Shown one piece after another: positions 15,775 to 24,920 of a stretch of DNA of 42,103 bases. The notes under the pieces were generated by a model. It saw nothing but the letters and a program-made list of their open reading frames with translations. It made no database searches and was not told the origin of the DNA. Each line of letters begins with the position of its first letter. Within the stretch, counting starts at the first letter, position 1. A program made the position numbers and the translations under genes. Source of the stretch: Bacteroidales bacterium (GTDB lineage: Bacteria; Bacteroidota; Bacteroidia; Bacteroidales; F082). The stretch lies in the NCBI GenBank assembly GCA_028696715.1, contig JAQVGO010000012.1:1-42103 (forward strand), in the 5' to 3' direction.

Positions 15775-16569
15775 ATGAGTAAAATTATTTTTCCTGAGAG
15801 GGAATCTTTTGAGCAGTATCGAATTGGTTTCGGGAAGAGGCTGTTTGATATCATATTTTCGGCGTTGGCGATTGCGATAACCTCACCTCTAATATTGTTG
15901 ATTGCCCTATTGATAAAACTGGAATCGAAAGGTCCTGTGCTTTACGTTTCGGAGCGTGTAGGCACCGGATACGACATTTTCAGGTTTTACAAATTCAGGT
16001 CGATGCGGATCAATGCCGAAGAAGAACGAAATCAACTCTCAGAGCTTAACTTATACCTGATCAACAAACAACATCAGCAACCAGGTAATGAAGAAAGCTG
16101 TCCGGAGTGCGAAAGACTTGGCAAAAGTTGTTCTCCACTTTTGTATATTGACGGAACTGAGATTTGCGAGAACTGGTATCTTGAATTGAAAAGACGCAAA
16201 AACAGAAACACTGCGTTTTTCAAGGTGAAAGACGATCCGCGTGTAACCCGCTTTGGGAAAATAATTCGTCGTTTCAATCTCGACGAACTGCCACAGTTTT
16301 TTAATGTAATCAAAGGCGATATGTCTATTGTTGGCAATCGGCCGCTGCCACTGTATGAAGCAGAAAAACTAACTACCGATCAGTGGTCGTATCGTTTTTT
16401 GGCACCTTCCGGAATAACAGGCATGTGGCAAATTCATCCCGATCGTTTCCGATCAGAAGAAAACAGAATCAACCTCGACAATCAATATGCGATGATTGCT
16501 TCTCCACTTAAAGACATTGAAATCATTGTGAAATCGTTTCCTACTTTCTTTAGAAAAAACAATTATTGA
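15775..16569 (+). CDS. Polyisoprenyl-phosphate sugar-1-phosphate transferase with a cysteine-rich insertion
   Basis: Enzymes of this family (PglC/WcaJ core) move a sugar-1-phosphate from a nucleotide sugar to undecaprenyl phosphate to start exopolysaccharide or O-antigen synthesis. The 264-residue protein has the amphipathic start, the membrane hairpin at 24-48 (LFDIIFSALAIAITSPLI), KFRSM at 73-77, DPRVTRFGKIIRR (154-166), the catalytic Asp170-Glu171 in NLDELPQ, and GDMSIVGNRP (181-190). Between KFRSM and FFKVKDDP lies an insertion of about 70 residues containing Cys109, Cys112, Cys119 and Cys131, which could hold a metal. No polysaccharide cluster surrounds it. It is a single gene ended by a hairpin. 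Confidence 0.9.
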   Translation: MSKIIFPERESFEQYRIGFGKRLFDIIFSALAIAITSPLILLIALLIKLESKGPVLYVSERVGTGYDIFRFYKFRSMRINAEEERNQLSELNLYLINKQHQQPGNEESCPECERLGKSCSPLLYIDGTEICENWYLELKRRKNRNTAFFKVKDDPRVTRFGKIIRRFNLDELPQFFNVIKGDMSIVGNRPLPLYEAEKLTTDQWSYRFLAPSGITGMWQIHPDRFRSEENRINLDNQYAMIASPLKDIEIIVKSFPTFFRKNNY

Positions 16570-16644
16570 GCTAAATTAAGTTTGAACCAATTGTAAGCGA
16601 TATTCGAGAGTAAAAATTTTTATAAAACCCCACTAACAAACTTT

Positions 16645-16670
16645 AGTCTTGATCAAATTTCTTCAAGACT
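16645..16670. terminator. Bidirectional terminator between sugar transferase and VWA gene
   Basis: AGTCTTGA (16645-16652) and TCAAGACT (16663-16670) are perfect 8-bp arms with a 10-nt loop. They are followed on the plus strand by TTTAA and abut the VWA stop codon at 16671. It lies between convergent genes and can serve both. The T tail is short. Confidence 0.55.
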
Positions 16671-18761
16671 TTAATACGAACCATAAAACTTCCGCAAAAA
16701 CCATTCAGCGGCAAGTAAAGCAACCAGCAAACCAAACAACAAGCGAAAATTAATCAGCGCATCAAAGAAATTTTCATAGCGCGCCACGCTCACCAGGCTT
16801 TCATCCGAAACTAAATCATTGATAAGTTGATCCATATCCGAAACCGTATAGAAATTTCCTCCTGTTTGCCCGGCTATATGTTGCAACAAATTCCAGTTAG
16901 CAACAAGTGTGCTGCTTTCGATGCTGGTACTTTCAACAATAAAACGACCCCGCGCTTCGAGCGTTTCATCGCCCAAAACACCTGAAACCGTGAAAGTATA
17001 TACCCCTTCACTTAAATGCCCGGCATTCAAAGTGTAGAAAGGAGGATCCTGCATCAGCTCAAACGCATACGTCCTTCCATCCTGTTCATTAATCAATTGC
17101 GCTTCCAGTGGAATATCGTGGATCAATTCACCACTTTTGTTTCGCAACTCAGCTTTGATCAAAACAGGACTACCGCTGGTATATGATGCTTCGGCAAATA
17201 CTTTGAGCAAGCTGTTATCATTTTGAATAACAACATATCGGATGATCTGCTGCATCAGATTGTCAAAATGATTATGTGATTGATTATTCTTGAAATCGTG
17301 CATACGCCAGCCCCACACTCCGGTACCAAAAATCAATCCGCTTTTCCGGTCGCCATCACGACCGAAAAACACTAACGGCCGGTTTGTCTCAACACCTCTA
17401 ATCCTTTGAAAAAACAATATTTCGGCCTGCGACATCAACTCCAGTTCTGCATAAGGAAGATTTAATGGAGGCCACTGGCTGAGTTGTTCTGCCATTTGGG
17501 CATCTGCATTAAAGGCTGTAAAATTTTGATTAAACCCGGCATTCACCTGAATCAAATCACCGGAGGATGTGAAAACCTTAGCTAACTGCTGCATCTCATT
17601 AAAAAGGCTCAGGTTTGTGTGCTGCCCGATAATCCACAACACAGGCATTTGAGGTCTTTCAGATAAGAAATTTTGAAGCGGTCTGTGATTATCCGTTGCG
17701 TTCGGCATTTGATGCAAAATAAGCAAATCATACACAGCGGCATCGCTATTAAGTTTGGTATTAGAATAGTTAAACTCCAGCTGATATTGATCGCCCAAGG
17801 CTGCCTGAATGGCACCCAGATCGGGATGAGGAGCATTTGCTATCACCAGAATACTTTGCTTTTGCTCAATTACCTCAACAAAAAACTGTTTTACATTATT
17901 CGTTGTATTATACTCCTCATCAAGCTGTTCGATACGAACTTCCATATTCTTAAAGCCTGCTTCATCTGCTTGTGCCTGAAAATTCAGCGTGCGTGAATAC
18001 CGGTTAGAGCCAGGTATGAAGTTCTGCTCTTCAATTTTTTTATCATCCATCCAAAGTGATACTACCACATTTTTACGCATTGCATTGTGCGCTCTGATGG
18101 TAAGCTCAACCGGAAAAAGCGATTCTTTGAGCACCTGTCGGTTAAAGCGAATATCAAAAACCGCCAGATCGGGATGCATAATGGTGTCGCCCAGGGCAAG
18201 GGTATGAGTTTTAAAAGGGAAATCAGCAGCTGCAAGCTCCGGCTGAAAACCGGCATTATAAATCCCATCCGAAAAAAGCACCACAGCACCCAGATTACGC
18301 CTGAAATAGGATTTACGAAGGTGAGAAAAAACAGCTGCAATATCAGTATTGTTTTCATTGAATCGCGGCACCGAAGCCTGAGAAATTGCCTGGCCAAATA
18401 ATAGCGTATCAATGATAAAATCGCGGCTTAACTGTTTGTAAACAGAATCAAGCTTGTCGAGATAAGCATTCCGATAATAACCGGAGTCGTTAGCCGAAAC
18501 GATGGAAGCCGAATTATCGTGTGCCAGCACAAGCACCGGAGGCTCAACATTTTTGACCTGTTGAAGCAGATAGGGTTTTAACAGCAGCAATCCCAACACA
18601 AAAATCACCAGAAAGCGAAGAAGTGCCAACAAAACTTTGAGCCACTTCGGATAAGGAAGCGTGTTGTTTCGCCAATACAGCAAAGCTACTATTGTAGCTG
18701 CTATGATCAATATTGGGATAATCAACCAGCCCGGGTATTCCAGAAATACAGGAAAATTCAT
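16671..18761 (-). CDS. VWA-domain membrane protein
   Basis: This 696-residue protein has two N-terminal membrane helices (about 11-28 and 42-63) and one at the C-terminus (about 670-690, LLFGLLVALLAAEWFL). The rest lies between as a large extracytoplasmic part. A von Willebrand A-like domain begins near residue 75, with the metal-site motif DNSAS (82-86) and LFSDGIYNAGF further on. From about 300 a region resembling glutamine-amidotransferase-fold proteins follows (ILVIANAPHPD...LLILHQMP). Similar VWA proteins are widespread in Bacteroidetes and often found with MoxR-type systems, but no such partners are seen here. FabG lies 61 bp upstream on the same strand. Its function is unknown. Confidence 0.78.
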   Translation of the reverse strand: MNFPVFLEYPGWLIIPILIIAATIVALLYWRNNTLPYPKWLKVLLALLRFLVIFVLGLLLLKPYLLQQVKNVEPPVLVLAHDNSASIVSANDSGYYRNAYLDKLDSVYKQLSRDFIIDTLLFGQAISQASVPRFNENNTDIAAVFSHLRKSYFRRNLGAVVLFSDGIYNAGFQPELAAADFPFKTHTLALGDTIMHPDLAVFDIRFNRQVLKESLFPVELTIRAHNAMRKNVVVSLWMDDKKIEEQNFIPGSNRYSRTLNFQAQADEAGFKNMEVRIEQLDEEYNTTNNVKQFFVEVIEQKQSILVIANAPHPDLGAIQAALGDQYQLEFNYSNTKLNSDAAVYDLLILHQMPNATDNHRPLQNFLSERPQMPVLWIIGQHTNLSLFNEMQQLAKVFTSSGDLIQVNAGFNQNFTAFNADAQMAEQLSQWPPLNLPYAELELMSQAEILFFQRIRGVETNRPLVFFGRDGDRKSGLIFGTGVWGWRMHDFKNNQSHNHFDNLMQQIIRYVVIQNDNSLLKVFAEASYTSGSPVLIKAELRNKSGELIHDIPLEAQLINEQDGRTYAFELMQDPPFYTLNAGHLSEGVYTFTVSGVLGDETLEARGRFIVESTSIESSTLVANWNLLQHIAGQTGGNFYTVSDMDQLINDLVSDESLVSVARYENFFDALINFRLLFGLLVALLAAEWFLRKFYGSY

Positions 18762-18822
18762 AGTAACCGGTTTATATTCTCAATTTCAAATCGTTACTGA
18801 TCTAACCGGTAATTTACCAGGT

Positions 18823-19569
18823 TTACATACTCATGCCACCACAAACACTAATCACCTGACCAGTTACATAAGCCGAAAGATCGGATGCCAAAAATACAGC
18901 TACATCAGCCACATCTTCCGGTTTTCCGCTTCTTCGCAGCGGGATTGTTGAAATCCATTGTGTGCGTACATCATCCGGAAGCTTATGGGTCATTTCTGTT
19001 TCGATAAAACCTGGTGCAATCGCATTGCAACGAACATTGCGGCTGCCCAGCTCGGCAGCAATGGATTTGGTAAAGCCTATCATTCCGGCTTTGGATGCAG
19101 CATAATTTGACTGGCCTTTATTTCCATTCACACCGACCACAGAGCTCATATTAATTATGGATCCACTACGCTGCTTAAGCATAACAGATTGAACTGCCTT
19201 CGTAAGGTTGAAAACAGATTTCAGGTTGACGGTAAGCACCATATCCCAATCCTGCTCACTCATACGCATAAGCAGGTTATCTCGGGTGATGCCGGCATTG
19301 TTGATCAACACATCGATCCGGCCAAAATCGGCAACTACCGCCTCGGCAAGTTGAATGCTATCATCGAATGAAGCTGCATTGGAACCATAACCTTTTGCCT
19401 GAACACCCAAATCAAGCAATTCTTTTTCTGTTTGCTCCATGATTTCATCTCTTCTGAGATCAGAAAAAGCAATGGCAGCACCTTCGGCTGCAAACCGCAT
19501 TGCGAGAGCTTTTCCAATTCCACGGGAGCCACCGGTTATAAGGGCTACCTTACCTTCGAGTAATTTCAT
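18823..19569 (-). CDS. fabG: 3-oxoacyl-[ACP] reductase FabG (SDR family)
   Basis: This NADPH-dependent short-chain dehydrogenase is 248 residues from the ATG at 19569; an in-frame TTG at 19605 would add 12 residues and is less likely. The cofactor loop is TGGSRGIGKA (12-21) and NNAG is at 90-93. The catalytic triad is Ser143, Tyr156 and Lys160 (NYAASKAG), with Asn115 in VNLKS. The C-terminus YVTGQVISVCGGMSM fits FabG, which reduces beta-ketoacyl-ACP in fatty acid elongation. SDRs are numerous and an alternative substrate cannot be excluded. It is separated by 61 bp from the VWA gene and by 92 bp from the histidine kinase upstream, so it may have its own promoter. Confidence 0.87.
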   Translation of the reverse strand: MKLLEGKVALITGGSRGIGKALAMRFAAEGAAIAFSDLRRDEIMEQTEKELLDLGVQAKGYGSNAASFDDSIQLAEAVVADFGRIDVLINNAGITRDNLLMRMSEQDWDMVLTVNLKSVFNLTKAVQSVMLKQRSGSIINMSSVVGVNGNKGQSNYAASKAGMIGFTKSIAAELGSRNVRCNAIAPGFIETEMTHKLPDDVRTQWISTIPLRRSGKPEDVADVAVFLASDLSAYVTGQVISVCGGMSM

Positions 19570-19661
19570 CTGTTTTAAGTTTTTTTTGATTGGGCGAAGA
19601 TACAAAAGAAAGTTTAAGTTGAGCCAGATTTGGCAGATGCCAAAGTAGGACGAACAGGGAC

Positions 19662-20813
19662 CTAACAGTTAAAATGCAACTGTACCACAGCACCACCTTC
19701 ATCAGCATTTTTAAGCATTACGTTCCCATTGTGTGCTCTGATGATCAGCTTAACGGCGGCCAGCGAAAGACCAAAACCCTGTTCGATAGTAATATGTTCC
19801 TGTCTTAAAAAGTTTTGCAATCGGCTGAGCACCTCTTCCGAAAAACCCTTACCATCGTCACGCACTTCGAGGCAGATCGAATGGTTCTCCAAACTACTGG
19901 AAAGCCATATTTTTCCTCCTGTTGGAAGGTGTGAGATGGCATTTTCTACAACGATACAAATACTTTTCTGGAGTAAATCGGCATCCGCTTTCACTATCCT
20001 GGCATCTTTTGCGATCTTGATCTCCACCTTGATTTCCTTTTCGTCCAGTGAGGACTGGAGTTCGTAAACCACCATTTCAAAAAGGTTTTCAAGGTCAATA
20101 TCAAAAAGTTCAACCTGTTGATTATTAAATTGAAGCGATGTTATCAACAAGGCAGTTTCGGCAAATCTGACAAGGCGTTCGGAAGATGTGTTCAGATAAT
20201 CGAGGTATTCCTTTTGCTCCACATCGGCTATGTTTTGTTTAAGTAAGGAAGTGATTCCGATGATACCATTGAGGGGGGTACGGAGTTCGTGGCTGATGAT
20301 GGTTAAAAAATCGCTTTTGGCCTTTTCGAGCTGCGCCAGCTGTTTGTTTGCCTGTTGCAGTTCGAGGGTGCGCTGGGCCACCTTTTCTTCGAGACTTTGA
20401 TTCAGCTCCTGCAGTTGTCTTTTGTTGCGTATCAGCTCAAGCTGTGTTGTAACCCGTGCCTGCAATTCTGAGGCATTGAAAGGCTTGGTGATGTAGTCGT
20501 TGGCACCACACTCAAATCCTTTTACAATCTCCTCGGCTTCGGTTTTTGCCGTTAGAAAGATGATGGGAATATCAGCAGTCTTTTTCTCTTTTTTTAGTTT
20601 GGCACATACTTCAAAACCATCCATCCCGGGCATCATAATATCAAGTAAAATCAAGTCGAAAAGACTCTCGGAAGTAAGCTTTAGGGCTTCACTACCCGAC
20701 AAGGCATAAGCGATTTGCCGGTTAGGCCCGGAAAGCAATTTGCCAAGCACCTGAATGTTTTTTGGTAAATCATCAACAATAAGCAGTCTTTCCAAAACTG
20801 GTTTTTTTTCCAT
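19662..20813 (-). CDS. Receiver-histidine kinase hybrid (REC first)
   Basis: This soluble 383-residue protein starts with a receiver domain (8-125): acidic pair DD at 14-15, phospho-acceptor Asp58 in LLDIMMPG and Lys110 in YITKPF. A coiled coil follows (about 130-165), then a histidine-kinase core with His175 in ISHELRTPLNG and an ATP-binding domain (DDGKGFSEEV, QGFGLSLAAVK). It has no membrane helix or periplasmic sensor, so its input is probably phosphorylation of its own receiver. It lies 45 bp downstream of the large TPR-kinase gene on the same strand and is probably co-transcribed, suggesting a relay between the two. No output regulator is seen nearby. Confidence 0.92.
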   Translation of the reverse strand: MEKKPVLERLLIVDDLPKNIQVLGKLLSGPNRQIAYALSGSEALKLTSESLFDLILLDIMMPGMDGFEVCAKLKKEKKTADIPIIFLTAKTEAEEIVKGFECGANDYITKPFNASELQARVTTQLELIRNKRQLQELNQSLEEKVAQRTLELQQANKQLAQLEKAKSDFLTIISHELRTPLNGIIGITSLLKQNIADVEQKEYLDYLNTSSERLVRFAETALLITSLQFNNQQVELFDIDLENLFEMVVYELQSSLDEKEIKVEIKIAKDARIVKADADLLQKSICIVVENAISHLPTGGKIWLSSSLENHSICLEVRDDGKGFSEEVLSRLQNFLRQEHITIEQGFGLSLAAVKLIIRAHNGNVMLKNADEGGAVVQLHFNC

Positions 20814-20858
20814 AATGATTGGTTTTTTTTGAATGATCAGCTTTTGTTTGGTAATATC

Positions 20859-23702
20859 TTAAATGTTTGTTTCAATAACTTTAAGGTTTTGAAATTGCCG
20901 AAGCAAACGACTGATCTGTTCAACATCAAAATTTTCGACAGCTGCTTCCAGGCTTTTTCCATAATGATACAGCTCCTTTATTTTTTTCTCATCTGCCACA
21001 TTAATACATTCGATGGCAAACTGTTGCGCATCACCTACTATATTGCTTCCAAGTGCTTTTAACCATAAATTATGAACTTTTTCGAAAGCCGGATTTAGTT
21101 CGACATTTGCTTGCAAAATCAACTGGTCGTCAGACAAGTTGTTTGTTAATATTTCGTTGCGTGATTTAATCAGAAAATGTTTGAGCAAGTCCTGCTGATC
21201 AGGCAGTTTGAACACTACACCATCAGGATATTGCTGTTGCTGCGAAGGGCTAATCTCGTCAATATAAATCAATTGCAGGTTTTGTTCGCGCATGATGATA
21301 AAAAGTCCTTTTTTGAGTGGGTTAGTCACTTCTGCCGGATCGATAATCAGGCACTGTGGGTGATGAGTGCCAAACAATTCAAAAAATTCGTCACTCCCTT
21401 TTGCAAGCATCATTTCATATTCTGTTTGGTATGCAACTTCATCAATCAGGTGATGCTTAACCGGATTTTGAGTGAGAAGCAGTATTTTATACGCATTAGT
21501 ATTGCTTAAAGCAACTTCATGATAGCTCACCTCATTAAAAATGTCGGATGGTTCAATTGCCAGCTGTATGGGTTTTACGTCTTTAAAACAAAGCGAAAAG
21601 ACCGACCCTACACCCATCTGACTTTCCAGGCTGATACTTCCATTCATGGCTTTAACCAGTCGTTGTGTAATGGCAAGACCCAATCCTGTGCCTTTCAGTT
21701 TAGCGGCGTGTGAAGGATGCTGATAAAAGGCCTCAAAAATTTTATCCTGGTTCTCTTTGTCGATCCCAATACCGGTATCCGAAATCAGGATATGCAAATC
21801 GATCAACTCTTTTTGATTATTACTTTCAGTTGCAAACATCCTCAGCCCGATACTTCCCTGATCAGTAAATTTTATAGCATTACCAATCAGATTAAAAAGT
21901 ATTTGCCTCAGTCGTACCTCGCTTAATAATACCTCATCGGGAAGGGCTTCGTCAAGCTGTAATTGAAAGTTTAGCTGTTTTTCGCGCAGCTGGAGTGAGA
22001 AAAGCTGTTTGATTTCGTTGGCAAGCGTACGCAGGTTTAGAGGACCATTGTCGATGATCATTTTATCGGCTTCTATTTTAGACAGGTCGAGTATATCGTT
22101 TATCAGCATAATCAGGCTCTGGCCGGAGTTACGGATAGCTTCCAAAAAAGTACGGTGCTGACTATTGTCGATCAATTTGTGCAGTATATCAGCAAATCCG
22201 ATTATGGAATTCATTGGTGTGCGTATTTCATGACTCATATTAGCCAAAAACTGACTTTTGAGCTTGCTGTGATGCTCGGCTTCATCTTTGGCTTGCAACA
22301 ACTTATCCGCATACACCTTTAGTTCGGCCTGTGCTTGTTCGATCTCAGTTTTTTGTTTGCGCAACAGCTTGTTCGATTTGGTTTTAATGTGCATTAAATA
22401 AATACCGATAAGCAGTGTCAACATCAATAATATCAGTCCTGAAATATAAATGAAATTAACCAGCCTTTGATCTTTCATCCGCAGATCGGCTAATTCTTTC
22501 TGATGCTGCAAAAGTGCGATCTGGCTTTCGCTTCGTTCCCTGTCAAAAAGCGTTTGCATCTGGATAACCGTACGCCTCAGGTTGTTACTTAAAATGCTAT
22601 CATTGATTTTGTTCGATTCTTCCATATAAGCAATGGCTTGCTTGTAGTGGCCTTTGTTTTTGTGGTAAGTGTACATCAGGTCGATGGCTCTCTTATAGGT
22701 GATCAGGGCATTGGTTTCTTTGGCCAGTTGCAGTCCTTCATTGATATAAGGCAGGGCTTTTTCGGGTTCGCCCATCTCGAGGTATAATGCTCCAACATTG
22801 ATATTGCTCTGTGCCAGGTAGTTCAGGTCGCCAATCGACTTATTAATGTCCAGGCCTAACAAATAATAGTTTAGTGCTTTGCTAAATTGCTGACGCTCAC
22901 GATAAACATTACCCAAATCGTTGTAACAAATGGCAACTCCCTTGGAGGAACCCGCCTCTCTGTTCACCTCAAGCGAAAGCAGGTAATACTCAAGTGCTTT
23001 ATCAAAATCGTTTTGCTTAAAAAAGACATTACCAATATTATTCAGATTGATGGCCACTCCAATCAGGTTGTTCAGTTCCTGCTCAATCGCGAGGCTTTCT
23101 CTGAACCTGCGTAAAGCTTCCTGATAATTTCCAAGCATATACTGGATGTTTCCCAAACCATTGGCTGCAATCAGATAGCTTCTGTCGTCGCCCATTTCTT
23201 CGGCCAATGCCATTGCCTTGAGGTGATAATCACTGGCCACACGATAATCGTCCATTCTTCGATGAACAACGCCCAGGTTGTTGAGGGCACGCAAACGAGC
23301 CCGTGGCAACCTAAGTGAATCAGCAATACTTAATTCTGTCTTATGCCAAAATAAGGCTTCGTGATACATGGCCTGATTACGCTCATACACCCCTATCGCA
23401 TCCATTTTCTGTAGAAGCACCGGGCCAAGCTGTCCTTGCCATGCCAGTTGTTTAGCCACTTGTATCAATGAATCAGCCTTTTGTCCTTGACTTATCAGAT
23501 CGTCAGCTTTACGGACAAGTCTGGCCTCCTCAAGTAAATTAATTATCCTCAAGCTGTCTGATTGATAAGCTGCTTTAGTGGGAATAAAAATGCTGTCATG
23601 GATCATCCCCTGATGTTGTGCAAGCGATTCAGGAAAAGGGAAAAACGCCAACCCAATGACGAAAAATATCGCGAAACCAAATATTTTTAAATTGTTCATC
23701 AA
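20859..23702 (-). CDS. TPR-sensor hybrid histidine kinase with degenerate C-terminal domains
   Basis: The 947-residue protein has a signal sequence or membrane anchor (8-28) and about six to seven TPR repeats in the periplasm (roughly 95-375, repeating NNLGNV...YY.L motifs). A transmembrane helix (about 416-438), a coiled coil, the kinase core with His491 in NMSHEIRTPMN, the N box near 604-614, and DTGIGI (642-647) and GTGLGLAI (671-678) follow. After the kinase a receiver-like segment (about 735-845) lacks the normal acidic pair and phospho-acceptor pattern. The last 80 residues are helical and resemble an Hpt tail but contain no HTLKG-type histidine. It probably signals to the receiver of the following gene instead. 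Confidence 0.88.
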   Translation of the reverse strand: MMNNLKIFGFAIFFVIGLAFFPFPESLAQHQGMIHDSIFIPTKAAYQSDSLRIINLLEEARLVRKADDLISQGQKADSLIQVAKQLAWQGQLGPVLLQKMDAIGVYERNQAMYHEALFWHKTELSIADSLRLPRARLRALNNLGVVHRRMDDYRVASDYHLKAMALAEEMGDDRSYLIAANGLGNIQYMLGNYQEALRRFRESLAIEQELNNLIGVAINLNNIGNVFFKQNDFDKALEYYLLSLEVNREAGSSKGVAICYNDLGNVYRERQQFSKALNYYLLGLDINKSIGDLNYLAQSNINVGALYLEMGEPEKALPYINEGLQLAKETNALITYKRAIDLMYTYHKNKGHYKQAIAYMEESNKINDSILSNNLRRTVIQMQTLFDRERSESQIALLQHQKELADLRMKDQRLVNFIYISGLILLMLTLLIGIYLMHIKTKSNKLLRKQKTEIEQAQAELKVYADKLLQAKDEAEHHSKLKSQFLANMSHEIRTPMNSIIGFADILHKLIDNSQHRTFLEAIRNSGQSLIMLINDILDLSKIEADKMIIDNGPLNLRTLANEIKQLFSLQLREKQLNFQLQLDEALPDEVLLSEVRLRQILFNLIGNAIKFTDQGSIGLRMFATESNNQKELIDLHILISDTGIGIDKENQDKIFEAFYQHPSHAAKLKGTGLGLAITQRLVKAMNGSISLESQMGVGSVFSLCFKDVKPIQLAIEPSDIFNEVSYHEVALSNTNAYKILLLTQNPVKHHLIDEVAYQTEYEMMLAKGSDEFFELFGTHHPQCLIIDPAEVTNPLKKGLFIIMREQNLQLIYIDEISPSQQQQYPDGVVFKLPDQQDLLKHFLIKSRNEILTNNLSDDQLILQANVELNPAFEKVHNLWLKALGSNIVGDAQQFAIECINVADEKKIKELYHYGKSLEAAVENFDVEQISRLLRQFQNLKVIETNI

Positions 23703-23875
23703 CCTGCTGAAAGAATTGGATGGATTGAAAATTTTAAGCAGCTAACCTCAGCAAAGATTACAAAAATAACTGAATTTTATGATTATGAAACTTTTACTTG
23801 AACAAGCAGCTAAAAAAATCCAATTAATACGGCCCAACTTAAAGCCGGGACAATAAATTCAATTCAATCTGCTGC

Positions 23876-23907
23876 TTTGAAATGATCATCGAAAGTAACT
23901 ACTTTTG
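23876..23907 (+). promoter_or_regulatory. Promoter of the GT9 / tsaC pair
   Basis: TTTG at 23876-23879 and TACTTTTG at 23900-23907 are spaced by 20 bp, an exact match to the Bacteroidetes promoter pattern. The ATG follows 17 bp later. Confidence 0.7.
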
Positions 23908-23924
23908 TTGGTTAAACTATCTGC

Positions 23925-24920
23925 ATGTTTAAACGAATTCTTGTCATACAAACTGCTTCGCTGGGTGATGTGATTTTAGCCACTGCCCTGCTCGAAAAAC
24001 TGCACCACCACTATCCTGATTCCAGGCTGGATTTTTTAATCAAAAAAGGATATGAAGGGCTTTTCGTAGGCCATCCCTACCTGGGCAGGCTTTGGATTTG
24101 GGATAAGCAAGAGAAAAAATACGAGAAGCTTCGGCAGCTAATCCATGAAATCAGAGCCAGCCGTTTTGATCTCGTCATAAATTTACAGCGCTTCGCAGCA
24201 ACAGGCCTCATCACGAGCCTGAGCAAAGCACCGATGCGAATTGGATTCAGCAAAAATCCGTTCAGCCTGTTTTATACCAAAAGCGTTAAACACCTCATTG
24301 GCAGGCCAGGAAAAGAGGTTCACGAAACAAGACGCAATCAAAATCTCATTGTTTCCATAACAGACGACCAGCCTGCCAGGCCTGCCTTATATCCGTCAAA
24401 AGCAGACTATGCAAAAGTTTCGGTTTACAAAACCAAAGCTTTCATTTGTATTGCTCCGGCTTCGCTGTGGTTTACCAAGCAATTTCCAGCAGAAAAGTGG
24501 GTGCAATTCTTGCAGCAGCTCGACCCCGAACTATATGTTTATCTGTTAGGCAGTGCGGCTGATAAAGACTTATGCAACCGTATTATTTCAGCCTCAGGAC
24601 ATGCCAATAGCATAAATCTGGCTGGTAAACTCAGTCTGCTCGAATCGGCTGCACTGATGCGTCATGCTAAGATGAATTTTGTTAATGATTCAGCTCCTAT
24701 GCATTTGTGTAGCGCAATGGATGCACCGGTTACGGCTATTTATTGCTCCACGGTTCCCGATTTTGGTTTTGGCCCGCTTTCGAGCAAATCAATTATTGTT
24801 CAAACTTCCGAAAAACTGACTTGTCGTCCTTGCGGACTGCATGGCTGGCAAAGCTGCCCCAAAAAGCATTTTCGATGTGCTACAACTATTTCTGTTAACC
24901 TATTATTAAAACAACTATGA
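23925..24920 (+). CDS. GT9 family glycosyltransferase (ADP-heptose:LPS heptosyltransferase-like)
   Basis: This 331-residue GT-B enzyme starts with the family motif ILVIQTASLGDVILATALLEKL. It has the N-terminal Rossmann half to about 165 and the nucleotide-sugar half after it (FICIAPASLWFTKQFPAEKW, LLGSAADKDLC). The acceptor/donor motif MNFVNDSAPMHLCSAMDAPV and a cysteine-rich end (CRPCGLHGWQSC) are typical. Members add heptose or related sugars to lipid A core at the cytoplasmic face of the inner membrane. No other LPS genes are adjacent. Its last 4 bp overlap the next gene (ATGA). Confidence 0.88.
   Translation: MFKRILVIQTASLGDVILATALLEKLHHHYPDSRLDFLIKKGYEGLFVGHPYLGRLWIWDKQEKKYEKLRQLIHEIRASRFDLVINLQRFAATGLITSLSKAPMRIGFSKNPFSLFYTKSVKHLIGRPGKEVHETRRNQNLIVSITDDQPARPALYPSKADYAKVSVYKTKAFICIAPASLWFTKQFPAEKWVQFLQQLDPELYVYLLGSAADKDLCNRIISASGHANSINLAGKLSLLESAALMRHAKMNFVNDSAPMHLCSAMDAPVTAIYCSTVPDFGFGPLSSKSIIVQTSEKLTCRPCGLHGWQSCPKKHFRCATTISVNLLLKQL

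Noticed and set aside
18764..18810. Two copies of TAACCGGT between VWA and fabG genes
   Set aside because: Only 8 bp each, 39 bp apart, in a gap between same-strand genes; too short to claim a regulatory site.
19570..19605. Earlier TTG start for FabG
   Set aside because: The extension matches nothing in the SDR family, and a possible -7 box (TATCTTCG) lies inside it.
23703..23924. Minus-strand promoter for the TPR kinase
   Set aside because: The best candidate, TAATCTTTG, has three bases between TA and TTTG instead of two, and no -33 partner was found.
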